Shown here: positions 5,643 through 16,063 of the stretch, one piece after another
Layout: every line of letters starts with the position of its first letter
Position numbering within the stretch: the first letter of the stretch is position 1
IMG/VR virus record: IMGVR_UViG_3300033153_006367
Location: 1-23,094 of that record
Strand: one strand, 5' to 3'
Length of the DNA: 23,094 bases
Source: a virus
Notes under the pieces: model-generated
The model's database searches: none
Told to the model about the DNA's origin: nothing
The model's input: only the letters and a program-made list of their open reading frames with translations
Program-made: the position numbers and the translations under genes

Positions 5643-6290
5643 ATGAGAATAGAAACAGAGAGAAAATGCCCACATTGCAATGGATGTATTATTCTTGAAA
5701 ATTATGATTCCTTATTTTATCGGGATAGATTTTGGCATCCCAACTGTTTTATAGAAAAACTAACAACTACTAAAAGAAATGCTATACCATTAGAAGAAGC
5801 AAAGGTTTTAGCAAGGCAGTTACAAATAGATAGTCGTGAAAGAATAAAAGAGCTTACAACAAAACATCATTTGTATACTTGGCTTCAAAGCAGATATGAT
5901 GTTGTTAGTTTACCAAAAAGCTTTTTTGAAAAAATGGCATCAATATATAATGGTTCTTACAGGGGTCTTTCAAGAGGAATACCAGTACATCATATATTTG
6001 ATATGTGGAAAAGAAAAAGAAAAGATTTGGCAAAAATAAATAATCGTAATAAAAGTAAGGGTAAGATTATTGAGAATATTAGCCTTATACATTACGATTT
6101 AGCCATTTTAATGAATAGATATGATTCATATTTAAAATGGCTAAAAAATAATAAAATTATTGAAGCTGAAAATAAACAAAAAGAAATAAAGAGTTCTGAA
6201 CCAAAAATTAATTTTGAAAAAATAGGTAACATTGTTCAGAAGAAAGAAAAAGAAAAAATAGATATTTCAAAAATTGTTGATGAGGTATAA
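5643..6290 (+). CDS. Zinc-knuckle protein of unknown function in the replication operon
   Basis: 215 residues from ATG 5643, which has GGTGG upstream. The in-frame TTG at 5631 is a less likely start. The N-terminus has C9xxC12 (KCPHCNGC) and FWHPNCF (H32, C35), which resembles half of a LIM or treble-clef zinc site. The rest is helical and basic (WKRKRKDLAKINNRNKSKGK at about 120-140). A lysine/glutamate-rich tail ends DISKIVDEV. It lies directly upstream of the DnaB-like helicase. A helicase-loader or adaptor role is conceivable from position but not shown by any motif. Confidence 0.55.
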   Translation: MRIETERKCPHCNGCIILENYDSLFYRDRFWHPNCFIEKLTTTKRNAIPLEEAKVLARQLQIDSRERIKELTTKHHLYTWLQSRYDVVSLPKSFFEKMASIYNGSYRGLSRGIPVHHIFDMWKRKRKDLAKINNRNKSKGKIIENISLIHYDLAILMNRYDSYLKWLKNNKIIEAENKQKEIKSSEPKINFEKIGNIVQKKEKEKIDISKIVDEV

Positions 6291-6299
6291 AGGGATTAC

Positions 6300-7835
6300 A
6301 TGACAGAAGAGGTAAACACCGAAATTAAAAATGTGCATAGCGAAATGCTTCTTGTGGGTGCTTTTTATAAAAACCCATCTGAGTATATTAATTGGGGTCA
6401 GTATATGCGTAGTAAATATGACTTTAGTGATGAAGCTACAAGATTTTTTTATAATTTATTTGAACAAATTTATAGAAATCATAGTGAAGAAATTGATGAA
6501 ATAAAAATCAGTACATTTGTAACTCAAGATGAAGCTGTTTATAAAAAGTATAAGAAGTTTGGTGGTTTTGAAATACTTGAAAACTGGATGCAACTTGCTG
6601 ACTCAAATGATTTTGATAAGTATTATAGTGCAGTAAAAAAATATTCATTGCTTAGAGAGTACAACAGAAATCTTATTATTTCAAACATTCCAAATCATTC
6701 AAAATTTCCAGATATGGATGCGAATGATGTTTATAGAATTGTAAGGGGTAAGGTTGATAGAATAAATACTGTAATCTCAGCAAATGAAGAAAGTGTTATT
6801 TTAAATGATGGAATGACAAATGCTGTTATTGATTATTTGTCAGCCCCACAAATGGGTCTTACTTATCCTTGGGATACACTTACGGAAATGTTTCGTGGTT
6901 GCAGATTGGGCAAGGTTGTTTTAAATGGTTTTCTTAGCAATGAAGGTAAGTCAAGAAATTTAATGATGTTAGTTGCATATATTACACTTGTTAAGGGTGA
7001 GAAATTTTTGTTGCTCAGTAATGAAATGAGCGAAGAAGACCTTAGAAGCTGTTTAATAACAACAGTTATAAACAATAAAGAATTTAAAGAACTTCATGGT
7101 GTAGATATTATTAAGCCAGAAAAAGAAATTGTTCTTGGTCAATATAGAGATAGTTATGGTAAATTTATTGAAAGATACGAAGACGAAGATGGCAATTTTG
7201 TAGAAACAAAGGGTGAGTTTTATAAAAGGGTAAGGTTGGAATCAGAAGAGTTTAGAAATGTAATGAAGGTTGTTAATTGGGTTGATGAAAAAAGTGAAGA
7301 CTTAATTTTCTTTAAGGATGTAGGCAAAGACTATTCAGACCAAACACTTGAAAGAGAATATAGAAAGCACAACATTCTTTATGGTATTAAATATATGGGT
7401 TATGATACCATGAAGGGATATAGAACTGATGATTGGCAAACTGTAAAACAAACAGCAACTAAATTAAAAGAACTAATGAAAGAAATAAATTGCTTTATGT
7501 GGGCTGTATTTCAACTTACAGATGATACTGTTTTTACAAATATCTTTGAGCTAAGTAGTAATAATATTGCAAACGCCAAACAAATAAAACACATTGCAGA
7601 CTATATGCTTTTAGGTAAAAGGGTAAATTATGGAGATTATGGAAACTATGAGTATGAAACAGTAAATTCATGGGGTGTGGGTGAAACTAAAAGATTACAG
7701 CTTGATAAAAAGTATTTTGTTATGATTGTAGAAAAGAATCGTGGTGGTAGCAAAATGTATACGCCATTATTTGAATATAATCTTGACTTAAATGTTTGGG
7801 ATAACATTGGAAGCCTAAAACAAATAGCGGTATAA
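6300..7835 (+). CDS. DnaB-like replicative DNA helicase
   Basis: 511 residues. The N-terminal helical region (HSEMLLVGAFYKNP, FYNLFEQIY) resembles the DnaB N-domain. The RecA-fold motor follows: GFLSNEGKS (210-218, K217), a variant P-loop with five residues between the glycines, then KFLLLSNEMSEEDLRS (DnaB-type H1a, S-x-E-M). MGYDTMKG with D369 is Walker B. FMWAVFQLTDD is the H3-like sensor. VEKNRGG near the end matches the DnaB-type arginine-finger region. It would unwind the phage replication fork as a hexamer. Primase follows 4 nt after the stop, so the two are tightly coupled, as in SPbeta yorI-yorJ. An insertion at about 260-330 (EDEDGNFVETKGEFYKR) makes it longer than host DnaB (about 450-470). 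Confidence 0.85.
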   Translation: MTEEVNTEIKNVHSEMLLVGAFYKNPSEYINWGQYMRSKYDFSDEATRFFYNLFEQIYRNHSEEIDEIKISTFVTQDEAVYKKYKKFGGFEILENWMQLADSNDFDKYYSAVKKYSLLREYNRNLIISNIPNHSKFPDMDANDVYRIVRGKVDRINTVISANEESVILNDGMTNAVIDYLSAPQMGLTYPWDTLTEMFRGCRLGKVVLNGFLSNEGKSRNLMMLVAYITLVKGEKFLLLSNEMSEEDLRSCLITTVINNKEFKELHGVDIIKPEKEIVLGQYRDSYGKFIERYEDEDGNFVETKGEFYKRVRLESEEFRNVMKVVNWVDEKSEDLIFFKDVGKDYSDQTLEREYRKHNILYGIKYMGYDTMKGYRTDDWQTVKQTATKLKELMKEINCFMWAVFQLTDDTVFTNIFELSSNNIANAKQIKHIADYMLLGKRVNYGDYGNYEYETVNSWGVGETKRLQLDKKYFVMIVEKNRGGSKMYTPLFEYNLDLNVWDNIGSLKQIAV

Positions 7836-7839
7836 ACTA

Positions 7840-8874
7840 ATGGACATTATTGAATTAAAAAAATATATTATTGAAAATAGCCATATTGAAAAAATATTGG
7901 AGAATATTGGCTGTCATTCAATAAAATTTCATAATGGAAGTCCAGACGATTATTATACTTGTGCGAATCCAGATGGTGATAATACAAATGCTATAACTGT
8001 TTATATTAACGACTATTTGCCATGCATAAATTATACAAGAAATATTTCAAAGACCAAAAGTTTTTCACCAGACTTAATCGCATTGGTAGAGTATTGTGAA
8101 AGCCTTTCGTTTTTTGAAGCACTAAAACATATTTGTGAAATACTTGGTCTTAATTTTTATGGAAAATTAGATGATGATATTCCAGAAAGCCTAAGAATTA
8201 CAAAGATGATAATGAATCTTTCTAGTAATAAAGAGATTGAGGAAGATGAGCCAATAAGGGTTATAGATGAAAATATTTTGAAATACTATAAACCTTATGT
8301 CAATGATATGTTTAAAGATGATGGTATAAGTTATGAAACACAATCTAATTTTGAGATTGGGTATGATGAATTGACGAATATGATAACAATTCCAATTAGG
8401 TCTGAGCTTGGAGACCTTGTTGGTGTTAAGGGAAGAATTTTTAGTGAAAGACTTTCTCCAAATAAGTCAAAATATTATTATATAGAAAGGTGTCCTAGAA
8501 ACAAAATCTTGTATGGTCTTTATAAAACATTGAAATACATAGAACAAAAGAAAGAATGCTATGTAACCGAATCAGAAAAGGGCGTTATGCAGTTATGGGA
8601 TTTGGGAATAAGAAATTCGATTGGAATTGGCGGTAAGAAAATTTCCAACCAACAAATAATAAAGATTTCTAGGGTTTCACCAAAGATAATTTTATGCTTT
8701 GATAAAGATGTAGACATAAAAGAGCTTGAAGAGATAGCGGAAAGATTCGTGGATGAAATTGAAGTTTGGGCTATTTATGACGATGATTCCTTATTAGATG
8801 AACATGAAAGCCCAACAGATTCAAAGAATAAATTTTATAAACTTTTAAAAGACAATTTAATTAGAATAAAATAA
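7840..8874 (+). CDS. DnaG-like DNA primase
   Basis: 344 residues, much shorter than host DnaG (about 580-600). The N-terminus resembles a CHC2 zinc domain: NIGCHSIKFHNG, YYTCANPDGDN and LPCIN supply Cys/His ligands, and SPDLIALVEYCESLSFFEALKHI matches the family's following helix. The TOPRIM core is seen as YVTESEKG (E244) and LCFDKDVD (D288, D290), the acidic metal-binding residues. The C-terminal helicase-binding domain of DnaG is missing. It would lay RNA primers for the neighbouring DnaE-type polymerase with the DnaB-like helicase. No good ribosome binding site is present; with only 4 nt after the helicase stop, translation is probably coupled. Confidence 0.85.
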   Translation: MDIIELKKYIIENSHIEKILENIGCHSIKFHNGSPDDYYTCANPDGDNTNAITVYINDYLPCINYTRNISKTKSFSPDLIALVEYCESLSFFEALKHICEILGLNFYGKLDDDIPESLRITKMIMNLSSNKEIEEDEPIRVIDENILKYYKPYVNDMFKDDGISYETQSNFEIGYDELTNMITIPIRSELGDLVGVKGRIFSERLSPNKSKYYYIERCPRNKILYGLYKTLKYIEQKKECYVTESEKGVMQLWDLGIRNSIGIGGKKISNQQIIKISRVSPKIILCFDKDVDIKELEEIAERFVDEIEVWAIYDDDSLLDEHESPTDSKNKFYKLLKDNLIRIK

Positions 8875-8883
8875 AGGAATATT

Positions 8884-10584
8884 ATGAAATATGAAATTAG
8901 AGAGCAACACAGTGGCGTTTCATTTATAGATGCCATTTTATTAAATAGAGGAATTGAACACCCATCAGAATATAAAAATCTTGATGATTCTTATTTACAT
9001 TCATATACACTATTGGCAAACATTGGTGATGCTGTAAAAATGTTAATGCATCATATTGAAAATAAAAGTGACATTGGCATTATTGTAGATTCTGATTGTG
9101 ATGGATATTGTTCTGCTTCTATGCTCTATATGTATTTGATACAGATATATAATAAAGATAAAATTTCATATTATATACATGAGGGTAAACAACATGGCTT
9201 ATCAAATGATATTTCTTTAAATGAAAATAAATTAGACCTACTTATTGTTCCAGATGGTGGAACGAATGATAGTGAACAGTGTAATCGTTTAAAAGCAAAT
9301 GGTATTGATGTAATTATTTTAGACCACCATCAAGTTGAAAAAAGCAATCCAAGTGCCATTGTGGTAAACCCACAAAATTGTAATTATCCAAACAAACATC
9401 TTTCTGGTGGTGGGGTTGTTTATAAATTTTTAAAGGCATTAGATGCTGAGAATTGGAATGAATATGCTGACCATTATCTTGACCTTGTAGCTCTTTCTAC
9501 TATTGGTGACTCAATGACAATGACAGATTATGAAAATAAAAGACTTGTTGATATGGGTTTATTTAATATAAATAATTCTTTTATAAAGGCACTTGTGCAA
9601 AAACAATCTTATTCAATGAATGATAAAATAAACATTATAAGTTTTCAATATTATATTGTTCCGTTAATAAATGGACTTATTAGGGCTGGAACTCAAGAAG
9701 AAAAACTTCTAATGTTTGAAGCATTTATAAACTCAAAAGAAATGCATGATTACAAAAAGCGTGGCTCTAATGCTGTGACACAAGAAACAACACAAATAAA
9801 AACAGCAAGATTATGTACTAATGCTAAAGCCAAACAAAATAGAGTTATTGATAAGGCAATTAAAAAACTTGATGAAAAAATTATTGAAAAAGGATGGGAT
9901 AAAAACCAAGTGATGTTTATTAATGCAGATGATGTTAATAAAAAATTAACTGGTTTAATAGCCATGAAACTTGCATCAAAGTATAATAAACCATGTTTAT
10001 TGCTTCGTGAAAATAAACAGTATAGTTCTTTTTCTGGCTCTGGTAGAAATATTGATTGTGATATTGTAAGTCTTAAAGATTTTCTTGCTGAAACAAAACT
10101 ATTTAATTTTTTACAGGGTCATGATTCGGCATTTGGGGTTGGAATAAAAAGGGTAAATGTAAGGTCTGCTATTAAACACATAAATGAAAAACTTACAGAT
10201 TTTGATTTCGCTAAAACTCATTTAGTTGATTTTGTTTTTAATTTTTATGATATAAATTTTGACACAATAAATGATATTTGCGAAGCTGAAAGCTATTATG
10301 GTCAGGGCATTGAACAATGTCTTGTATTGGTTGAGAATGCAAATATTATTGACCTAGATATCGAAGTAATTGGAAAAAATGAAAATACAATTAGATTTGA
10401 AAATGATGAGGGTGTCGTTTTTATAAAATTTAGATGTGGTGAAGATGATGTTTTGCGAAGCTTGTTGAGTACAGTTGATGATGTATCAATTAATATTATC
10501 GGAAAACCAACAATAAATGAATACAAGGGAATAGAGACCCCACAAATTATAATTAAAGATTTAGAAATAGTACAAAAGGACTAA
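8884..10584 (+). CDS. RecJ-like DHH-family single-strand exonuclease
   Basis: 566 residues. DHH-superfamily motifs are all present: VDSDCDG (D69, D71, D73), PDGG (D124), LDHH (D147-H149) and ALSTIGDSM (final Asp). SGGGVVYKFLKAL lies between, and GSGRN with RxDCD-like GSGRNIDCDIV at about 385-395 matches the DHHA1 end of RecJ. RecJ degrades single-stranded DNA 5' to 3' in recombination and replication repair. The position between primase and polymerase matches SPbeta yorK. It is preceded by AAAGGAA. Archaeal and eukaryotic GAN/Cdc45 relatives also act at forks, so a structural fork role is possible. Confidence 0.85.
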   Translation: MKYEIREQHSGVSFIDAILLNRGIEHPSEYKNLDDSYLHSYTLLANIGDAVKMLMHHIENKSDIGIIVDSDCDGYCSASMLYMYLIQIYNKDKISYYIHEGKQHGLSNDISLNENKLDLLIVPDGGTNDSEQCNRLKANGIDVIILDHHQVEKSNPSAIVVNPQNCNYPNKHLSGGGVVYKFLKALDAENWNEYADHYLDLVALSTIGDSMTMTDYENKRLVDMGLFNINNSFIKALVQKQSYSMNDKINIISFQYYIVPLINGLIRAGTQEEKLLMFEAFINSKEMHDYKKRGSNAVTQETTQIKTARLCTNAKAKQNRVIDKAIKKLDEKIIEKGWDKNQVMFINADDVNKKLTGLIAMKLASKYNKPCLLLRENKQYSSFSGSGRNIDCDIVSLKDFLAETKLFNFLQGHDSAFGVGIKRVNVRSAIKHINEKLTDFDFAKTHLVDFVFNFYDINFDTINDICEAESYYGQGIEQCLVLVENANIIDLDIEVIGKNENTIRFENDEGVVFIKFRCGEDDVLRSLLSTVDDVSINIIGKPTINEYKGIETPQIIIKDLEIVQKD

Positions 10585-10593
10585 TAAAAAACA

Positions 10594-13500
10594 ATGACCT
10601 ATACATCATTACACAATCACTCATACTTTTCTGTTCTTGATGGTTTTAGTTCACCAGAAGAATATCTAAAAAAAGCAACAGAACTTAATCTAAAAGCCTT
10701 TGCTATTACTGAACATGGTAATGCATATAGTTGGATATATTTTGATGAAATAAAAAACAAGTTTCCAAAAGTAAAAATGATTTATGGCGTAGAAGCCTAT
10801 GAGTGTTTTGATATTAATGAGAAAGATAAAAATAATAAATATTTTCACCTTCTTCTACTTGCAAAAAATGAAGAAGGTAGAAAGTCTTTAAATGAGATTA
10901 TTACTAGGTCAAACTTTGAAGGATTTTATTACAAGCCCAGAGTCGATATTAATATGTTAAAAGAACATGCTGATAATCTTATTGTAACAACAGCTTGTTT
11001 ATCTTCTAAAATTTCAAGAGAAAAAGATTATGATAAGTGTATTGAGTATGTTCAGGAATACAAGGATATATTCAAACATTTTTATCTGGAAATGCAATCA
11101 CACAAACACGAAGACCAAAGTGAATATAATAAAAAGATATTAAACTTATCTAAAGATACAAACACACCATTTATTATTGCAACTGATTCTCATGTAGCCG
11201 ATGAAGATGATTTGAAATATCAATCGAAAATGGTTGGCATAGCAAGAGATAGTGAAACAGAAGAAGAAATTTATGAGGGCTGTTACCTTCAATCAGTAGA
11301 AGAAATTCATGTCATTATGGACTCTCAGGTTGGTGTTAAATTTGTTGATATTGGTCTTGCAGAAACAAATAAAATTGCTGATATTATTGAAGATGTAGGT
11401 ATGCCATTTCAAGAACCAAAACTTCCACATTATCCATTGCCAGATAATTTTAAAACCAATGAAGAATATTTAAAACATTTGGTATTAAATGGTGCTGAAC
11501 AGAAAGCAATACTTTTGAATGATGATAGACAAATATATACTGATAGAGTTAGTTATGAACTTGATATAATTAATGACATGGGTTTTGCTGGATACTTTAT
11601 TATTGTATGGGACTTTCTTAATTGGGCAAAAGAAAATGATGTTATAGTTGGTGCTGGTCGTGGTAGTGCTGGTGGCTCATTAGTATGTTACCTCCTTGGC
11701 ATAGCAGAATTAGACCCAATAAAATATGATTTAATTTTTGAAAGATTTCTTAATCCAGAAAGAGTTTCAATGCCTGACATTGACCTTGACTTTGGCGATA
11801 GAGATAAAATTGTTGAATATTTAACTGACAAATATGGTGAAAATAATGTTTGTCAAATTATTAATTATTCATATATAACTCCTATTACAGCAATAAAAGA
11901 TACAGCAAGGGTTCTTGGAATACCATATAAGATTAGTGAAAAAATATCAAAAAGATTTAATCGTGGAACATTTGATGATGTAACCTTTGATGAACTCATG
12001 GAAAAAAATAATGACCTATTAGACGAATATCCTCAGTATGAGGAATTATTTGATATTGCTTCAAAGCTTTCTGGTAGGCTTCGTAATGTTAGCACACATG
12101 CAGGTGGTGTTGGGATTGTAGATACCAGCATCAATGATTATATGCCAATGAAACTTGGGGCTAAAGGTGAGCATGTTATTCAGGCTGATAAAAAGAAATC
12201 AGAAGATATTGGGATTATCAAATTTGATATTCTTGGTATCTCTACCTTGACAATGATGCAAGAAATATTGCAAGATGCTGAAATAGATGATTGGGAAATA
12301 AACCCAAATAATGCAAAATTTCTTGCAGATGAAAAGATGTGGAATCTTCTTCAAACAGCCAGAACAAATGGTGTTTTTCAAGTAGAATCTCAAGGAATGA
12401 AAGAACTTTTATTAAACTTAAAGCCAAGTTCTTTATTGGAAGTGAGTGCTATTCTGGCACTATATAGACCAGACTCTATGGAAATGCTTGAAGACTATAT
12501 TCACTACAAAGGCAATCAGGAAGAAATTGAATTGTGGCATGATGACATTGGTGACATATTAGAAGAAACTTATGGTTGTATTATTTACCAAGAACAACTT
12601 ATGGATATTGTCAGACAGTTTGGTGGCAGAAGCATGGGTGGTGCTGATAAATTTAGAAAAGCAATTGGTAAAAAAGATATGAGTTTGGTGAAAGCAGAAT
12701 CTAAAAAACTATTAGATGAAATTATTAACAATGGTTATGATAAAGAAATTGCAGAAAAGATTAGCTCTTATTTGGAGACAAAGGGTGGCTATATGTTCAA
12801 CAAATCTCATTCTGCACTTTATTCCGTTTTGACTTTGCAAACAGCATATTTAAAGGCTAATTATACAACCTATTTTTTCAAAGCACTTTTCAATCAAAAT
12901 AAAAATAATTATGGTTCTTTAAATAAATATATTGTTGATAGTATTGATTTCGGTGTAAAATTATTACCACCAGACATTAATAAATCAGACGACAATTTTT
13001 CTATTCATAATGATGAAATTATTTTTGGGTTTGATGGAATTAAAGGTATTGGAGAATCATTATCTCAAAGAATTATTAATGAAAGAAATAAAAGTAAATT
13101 TGTAAGCTTCAAAAAATTTGATGAAAGAGTGTCACCAAACGTTTCACAGGTTGTTGCACTAATTAAATCTGGTGCTATAAAATGTTCAGATAAAAGAAAA
13201 TATCTTATTGGATACGCAAAATATATTTTTAAACACAGGAAATATAAGCAAGTTGTAACACTTCCATCTAAAAAAGTATTAGAAGAAAGATGGCAAATTA
13301 AATTTGATAAAACTCTTTTAAAAGAAGAGAAACTTCAAAGATATAATGAAATTAAAAAAAGAGATTTTCAGGGTACGCAAGTTAAAAAACTTGAAAAACA
13401 TTTAAGACAATTTTCAGACAAATACTTAATAGATGATGGGGTTTGGGAATTTGAAACACTATCTGTTTTTCTTACTGCTAACCCGTTTGAAGTGGCAAGA

Positions 13501-13800
13501 AGATTTGTTTCTTCATATAAAGACACACATGAAAATGAAAGATGTGTTATAATTGGTATTATATCTAATGTAACGAAAAGGGTTGACCGTCATAAAAAAC
13601 AATTTGCATTTGTAAGTTTATATACACATGAATCAGAAATTGTTGATATTACTTTTTGGCACACCCAATACAAAAATTATCAAGACACACTAGGCAAGGG
13701 AAGCAAGGTTGCTGTGTTGTGTAGAAAACTAGAAGGCAACAGATATGTTGTCGAAAAAATGAAGGATTATAACGAATGGTTTTTGCAGACAACAAACTAG
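10594..13800 (+). CDS. dnaE: DNA polymerase III alpha subunit, DnaE type
   Basis: 1068 residues, close to Bacillus DnaE (about 1115). The N-terminal PHP domain has SLHNHSYFSVLDG (H7, H9, D16) and ITEHGN (E40, H41), with ATDSHV at about 198. The C-family catalytic core has GAGRGSAGGSLVCYLLGI and MPDIDLDFGDR (catalytic D395, D397, D399 nearby), and KFDILG supplies the third Asp (D545). THAGGVGI and GGYMFNKSHSALYS follow. The C-terminus has a helix-hairpin-helix-like part (GFDGIKGIGESLSQRI) and an OB-fold (RCVIIGIISNVTKRV). It replicates phage DNA. The start has only a distant AAGGA. The downstream helicase gene begins inside its last 25 bases. Confidence 0.95.
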   Translation: MTYTSLHNHSYFSVLDGFSSPEEYLKKATELNLKAFAITEHGNAYSWIYFDEIKNKFPKVKMIYGVEAYECFDINEKDKNNKYFHLLLLAKNEEGRKSLNEIITRSNFEGFYYKPRVDINMLKEHADNLIVTTACLSSKISREKDYDKCIEYVQEYKDIFKHFYLEMQSHKHEDQSEYNKKILNLSKDTNTPFIIATDSHVADEDDLKYQSKMVGIARDSETEEEIYEGCYLQSVEEIHVIMDSQVGVKFVDIGLAETNKIADIIEDVGMPFQEPKLPHYPLPDNFKTNEEYLKHLVLNGAEQKAILLNDDRQIYTDRVSYELDIINDMGFAGYFIIVWDFLNWAKENDVIVGAGRGSAGGSLVCYLLGIAELDPIKYDLIFERFLNPERVSMPDIDLDFGDRDKIVEYLTDKYGENNVCQIINYSYITPITAIKDTARVLGIPYKISEKISKRFNRGTFDDVTFDELMEKNNDLLDEYPQYEELFDIASKLSGRLRNVSTHAGGVGIVDTSINDYMPMKLGAKGEHVIQADKKKSEDIGIIKFDILGISTLTMMQEILQDAEIDDWEINPNNAKFLADEKMWNLLQTARTNGVFQVESQGMKELLLNLKPSSLLEVSAILALYRPDSMEMLEDYIHYKGNQEEIELWHDDIGDILEETYGCIIYQEQLMDIVRQFGGRSMGGADKFRKAIGKKDMSLVKAESKKLLDEIINNGYDKEIAEKISSYLETKGGYMFNKSHSALYSVLTLQTAYLKANYTTYFFKALFNQNKNNYGSLNKYIVDSIDFGVKLLPPDINKSDDNFSIHNDEIIFGFDGIKGIGESLSQRIINERNKSKFVSFKKFDERVSPNVSQVVALIKSGAIKCSDKRKYLIGYAKYIFKHRKYKQVVTLPSKKVLEERWQIKFDKTLLKEEKLQRYNEIKKRDFQGTQVKKLEKHLRQFSDKYLIDDGVWEFETLSVFLTANPFEVARRFVSSYKDTHENERCVIIGIISNVTKRVDRHKKQFAFVSLYTHESEIVDITFWHTQYKNYQDTLGKGSKVAVLCRKLEGNRYVVEKMKDYNEWFLQTTN

Positions 13801-16043
13801 AAAAAAAATCAAAAAGTAAATTTGTGGGAAAGGTATTTGAATTTAAGGGTACGCCTTATTATGAGGTATTTTATAAGGAAGAGTCTTTGTGGGGAGTGTA
13901 TAGATTTTACACCGAAGAAGAAATGCCAGAAATGACGGAATATAATTCTGTTCCAAGTTCAGATATATTTTCGCCTTCAAACTCTTCTGGAACATCGTTT
14001 GCATCAACAATCGTTGGAAATACACAAAGGCTTATTTCTGGTCAGGAATATAAAATTGTTGCAGAGCTTACTTTTAATGCTAAATATAATCAACATAATT
14101 ATAAGATAATTTCTGTTGAACCACAAGTGCCAAAAACACAAGAAGAGCAAAAGAAATTTTTAATGTCAATTCTTACAGAGCGACAGGCTGAAACATTATC
14201 AAATGTCTATCCTAATCTTGTTGAAGATGTAATGAATGGAAATGATGACATTGACCTTTCAAGGACAAAAGGAATAAAAGAACACACATGGAATTTAATA
14301 AAAAACAAAATAGTTGAAAGCTATGTGTTGGCTGATATTTTAACATTACTTATACCTCTTGGAATAAGTATGAATAAAATACAAAAACTTTTAGACAGAG
14401 AAACGAATCCAGTTGTTTTAAAAGAAAGACTTCTTGAAAACCCATATATGCTATCAGATATTCCTGGCATTGGATTCAAAAATGCGGATAAAATAGCACT
14501 TGGTTTAAATCCAGAATTAAGAATTTCCAATAAGAGACTAGCTTCATTTATAGTTGACACATTAAGAAATGAAGGAAATGACAATGGTCATACATGGTCT
14601 GAAATTGATTCTTTAAGAACTGATGTTGATAATTCTATTTCAGATTGCAATGAACTCTTTGATGATTTTATTGAAGAGCAAAAAGATATGCAAAATATAT
14701 TGTTTATACATGAGAATATGGCAGGTATTAAGGCTTACAGAAATATAGAAGAGCGAATTATGAATATCGTTAATCACTTTAATGAAAGTAAACCACTTGA
14801 CATATCTGATGAAAATATTTCAAAGGGTATCTTAGAAGCAGAAGAAGAGCAGGGATTTAAGTTTACAGAAGAACAAAGAGAAAATCTTATCGAAATTACA
14901 AAAAATAACTTCAATGTTATTACTGGTAAGGCTGGAACTGGTAAAAGTACCCTTCTTCGTGGTGTGTATAAAATATATAATCAAAAATATGGTATTGCTA
15001 CATGTGCGTTATCAGCAAAGGCTTCTAAGAGGATTGAAGAAACAACTGGTTATCCATCAAGCACAATGCACAGACTTCTTGGTGCAAAGGGATTTAATGA
15101 ATTTGGGTTCAATGAATCTAACCAACTGCCACATAATGTTGTTATCCTTGATGAAGCTAGTATGGTAAATGCAAGAATTATGAGAGATTTATTTGTTGCC
15201 ATCAAGGATGGTGCAAAAATAGTTTTGTGTGGAGATTCAAAACAGCTTCCACCAATTGGCTATGGGAATGTATTTTCAGACCTAATTGAAAAAGATTTCC
15301 TTCAGATTAATTATCTTACTAAAATTTTAAGACAAGCCGAAGCATCTGGAATCGTTTCTGATGCAAATAAAATTCGTGAAGGTGAAAGTCCCATTGATAA
15401 ATTTTCATTTAGAATTATTCATGGAGAACTTGAAGATATGCTTTATATGTTCAGAGATAACAGAAGGGCTTTGAATAAGATAGCAATAGATGCATATATA
15501 AAATCAGTCAAAGAAGTCGGTGTTGATAATGCATTTATTTTAGTTCCAAGAAAAAACAAATGTTTAAATAGTACGCTAGAAATAAATAAAGTAATTCAAG
15601 ATTTATTGATAGATGATGATGCACCTTCGGTTACACACTTTGAAAAAGAATATAAACTTGGATGTAAAGTAATTCATAGAAAAAACAATTATGAAAAGAA
15701 TATTTTCAATGGTGAAATCGGATATATATGCTCTGTATTGCCAGAAATGGTTGAAGTTGATTATGGTGATAAGATAATAAACTATACCATACAAGAGTTA
15801 AGGGAAATTGATTATGCATATGCTCTAACGACACATCTTTATCAGGGTTCAGAAGCTCATACAATTATTGGTATCATTGATAATAGTCATTTTATGTTAC
15901 TTGATACAACATTTCTTTATACCATGATTACAAGGGCTAGTAAAAGATGCCTATTATTAGCAGAACCATATGCATTTAGAAAATGTTTAGAAAATAATAA
16001 AAGTAAAAATAGACGAACTTGGATTAAGGAAGGATTTGAATAA
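13776..16043 (+). CDS. RecD2-like superfamily 1 DNA helicase
   Basis: 755 residues. The start overlaps the polymerase gene by 25 nt, with AAGGAT about 9 nt upstream. A helix-hairpin-helix segment, LSDIPGIGFKNADKIALGL (about 230), is the RecD2/TraA N-terminal pattern. Walker A is GKAGTGKS (384-391) and Walker B is VVILDEASM (D459, E460). LCGDSKQLPPIGYG is motif III. Motifs V/VI appear as ALTTHLYQGSEAHTII and YTMITRASKRCLLL. These enzymes unwind 5' to 3' and act in repair or recombination rather than as the main fork helicase. The first 100 residues (FEFKGTPYYEVFYKEE) form a beta-rich region of unclear role. It closes the replication operon. Confidence 0.88.
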   Translation: MVFADNKLEKKSKSKFVGKVFEFKGTPYYEVFYKEESLWGVYRFYTEEEMPEMTEYNSVPSSDIFSPSNSSGTSFASTIVGNTQRLISGQEYKIVAELTFNAKYNQHNYKIISVEPQVPKTQEEQKKFLMSILTERQAETLSNVYPNLVEDVMNGNDDIDLSRTKGIKEHTWNLIKNKIVESYVLADILTLLIPLGISMNKIQKLLDRETNPVVLKERLLENPYMLSDIPGIGFKNADKIALGLNPELRISNKRLASFIVDTLRNEGNDNGHTWSEIDSLRTDVDNSISDCNELFDDFIEEQKDMQNILFIHENMAGIKAYRNIEERIMNIVNHFNESKPLDISDENISKGILEAEEEQGFKFTEEQRENLIEITKNNFNVITGKAGTGKSTLLRGVYKIYNQKYGIATCALSAKASKRIEETTGYPSSTMHRLLGAKGFNEFGFNESNQLPHNVVILDEASMVNARIMRDLFVAIKDGAKIVLCGDSKQLPPIGYGNVFSDLIEKDFLQINYLTKILRQAEASGIVSDANKIREGESPIDKFSFRIIHGELEDMLYMFRDNRRALNKIAIDAYIKSVKEVGVDNAFILVPRKNKCLNSTLEINKVIQDLLIDDDAPSVTHFEKEYKLGCKVIHRKNNYEKNIFNGEIGYICSVLPEMVEVDYGDKIINYTIQELREIDYAYALTTHLYQGSEAHTIIGIIDNSHFMLLDTTFLYTMITRASKRCLLLAEPYAFRKCLENNKSKNRRTWIKEGFE

Positions 16044-16063
16044 TATGTCTATTTGGAGTTATA

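Noticed and set aside
14914-15168. Plus-strand open frame within the RecD2-like gene
   Set aside because: It lies across Walker A and B of the helicase in a different frame with no ribosome binding site.
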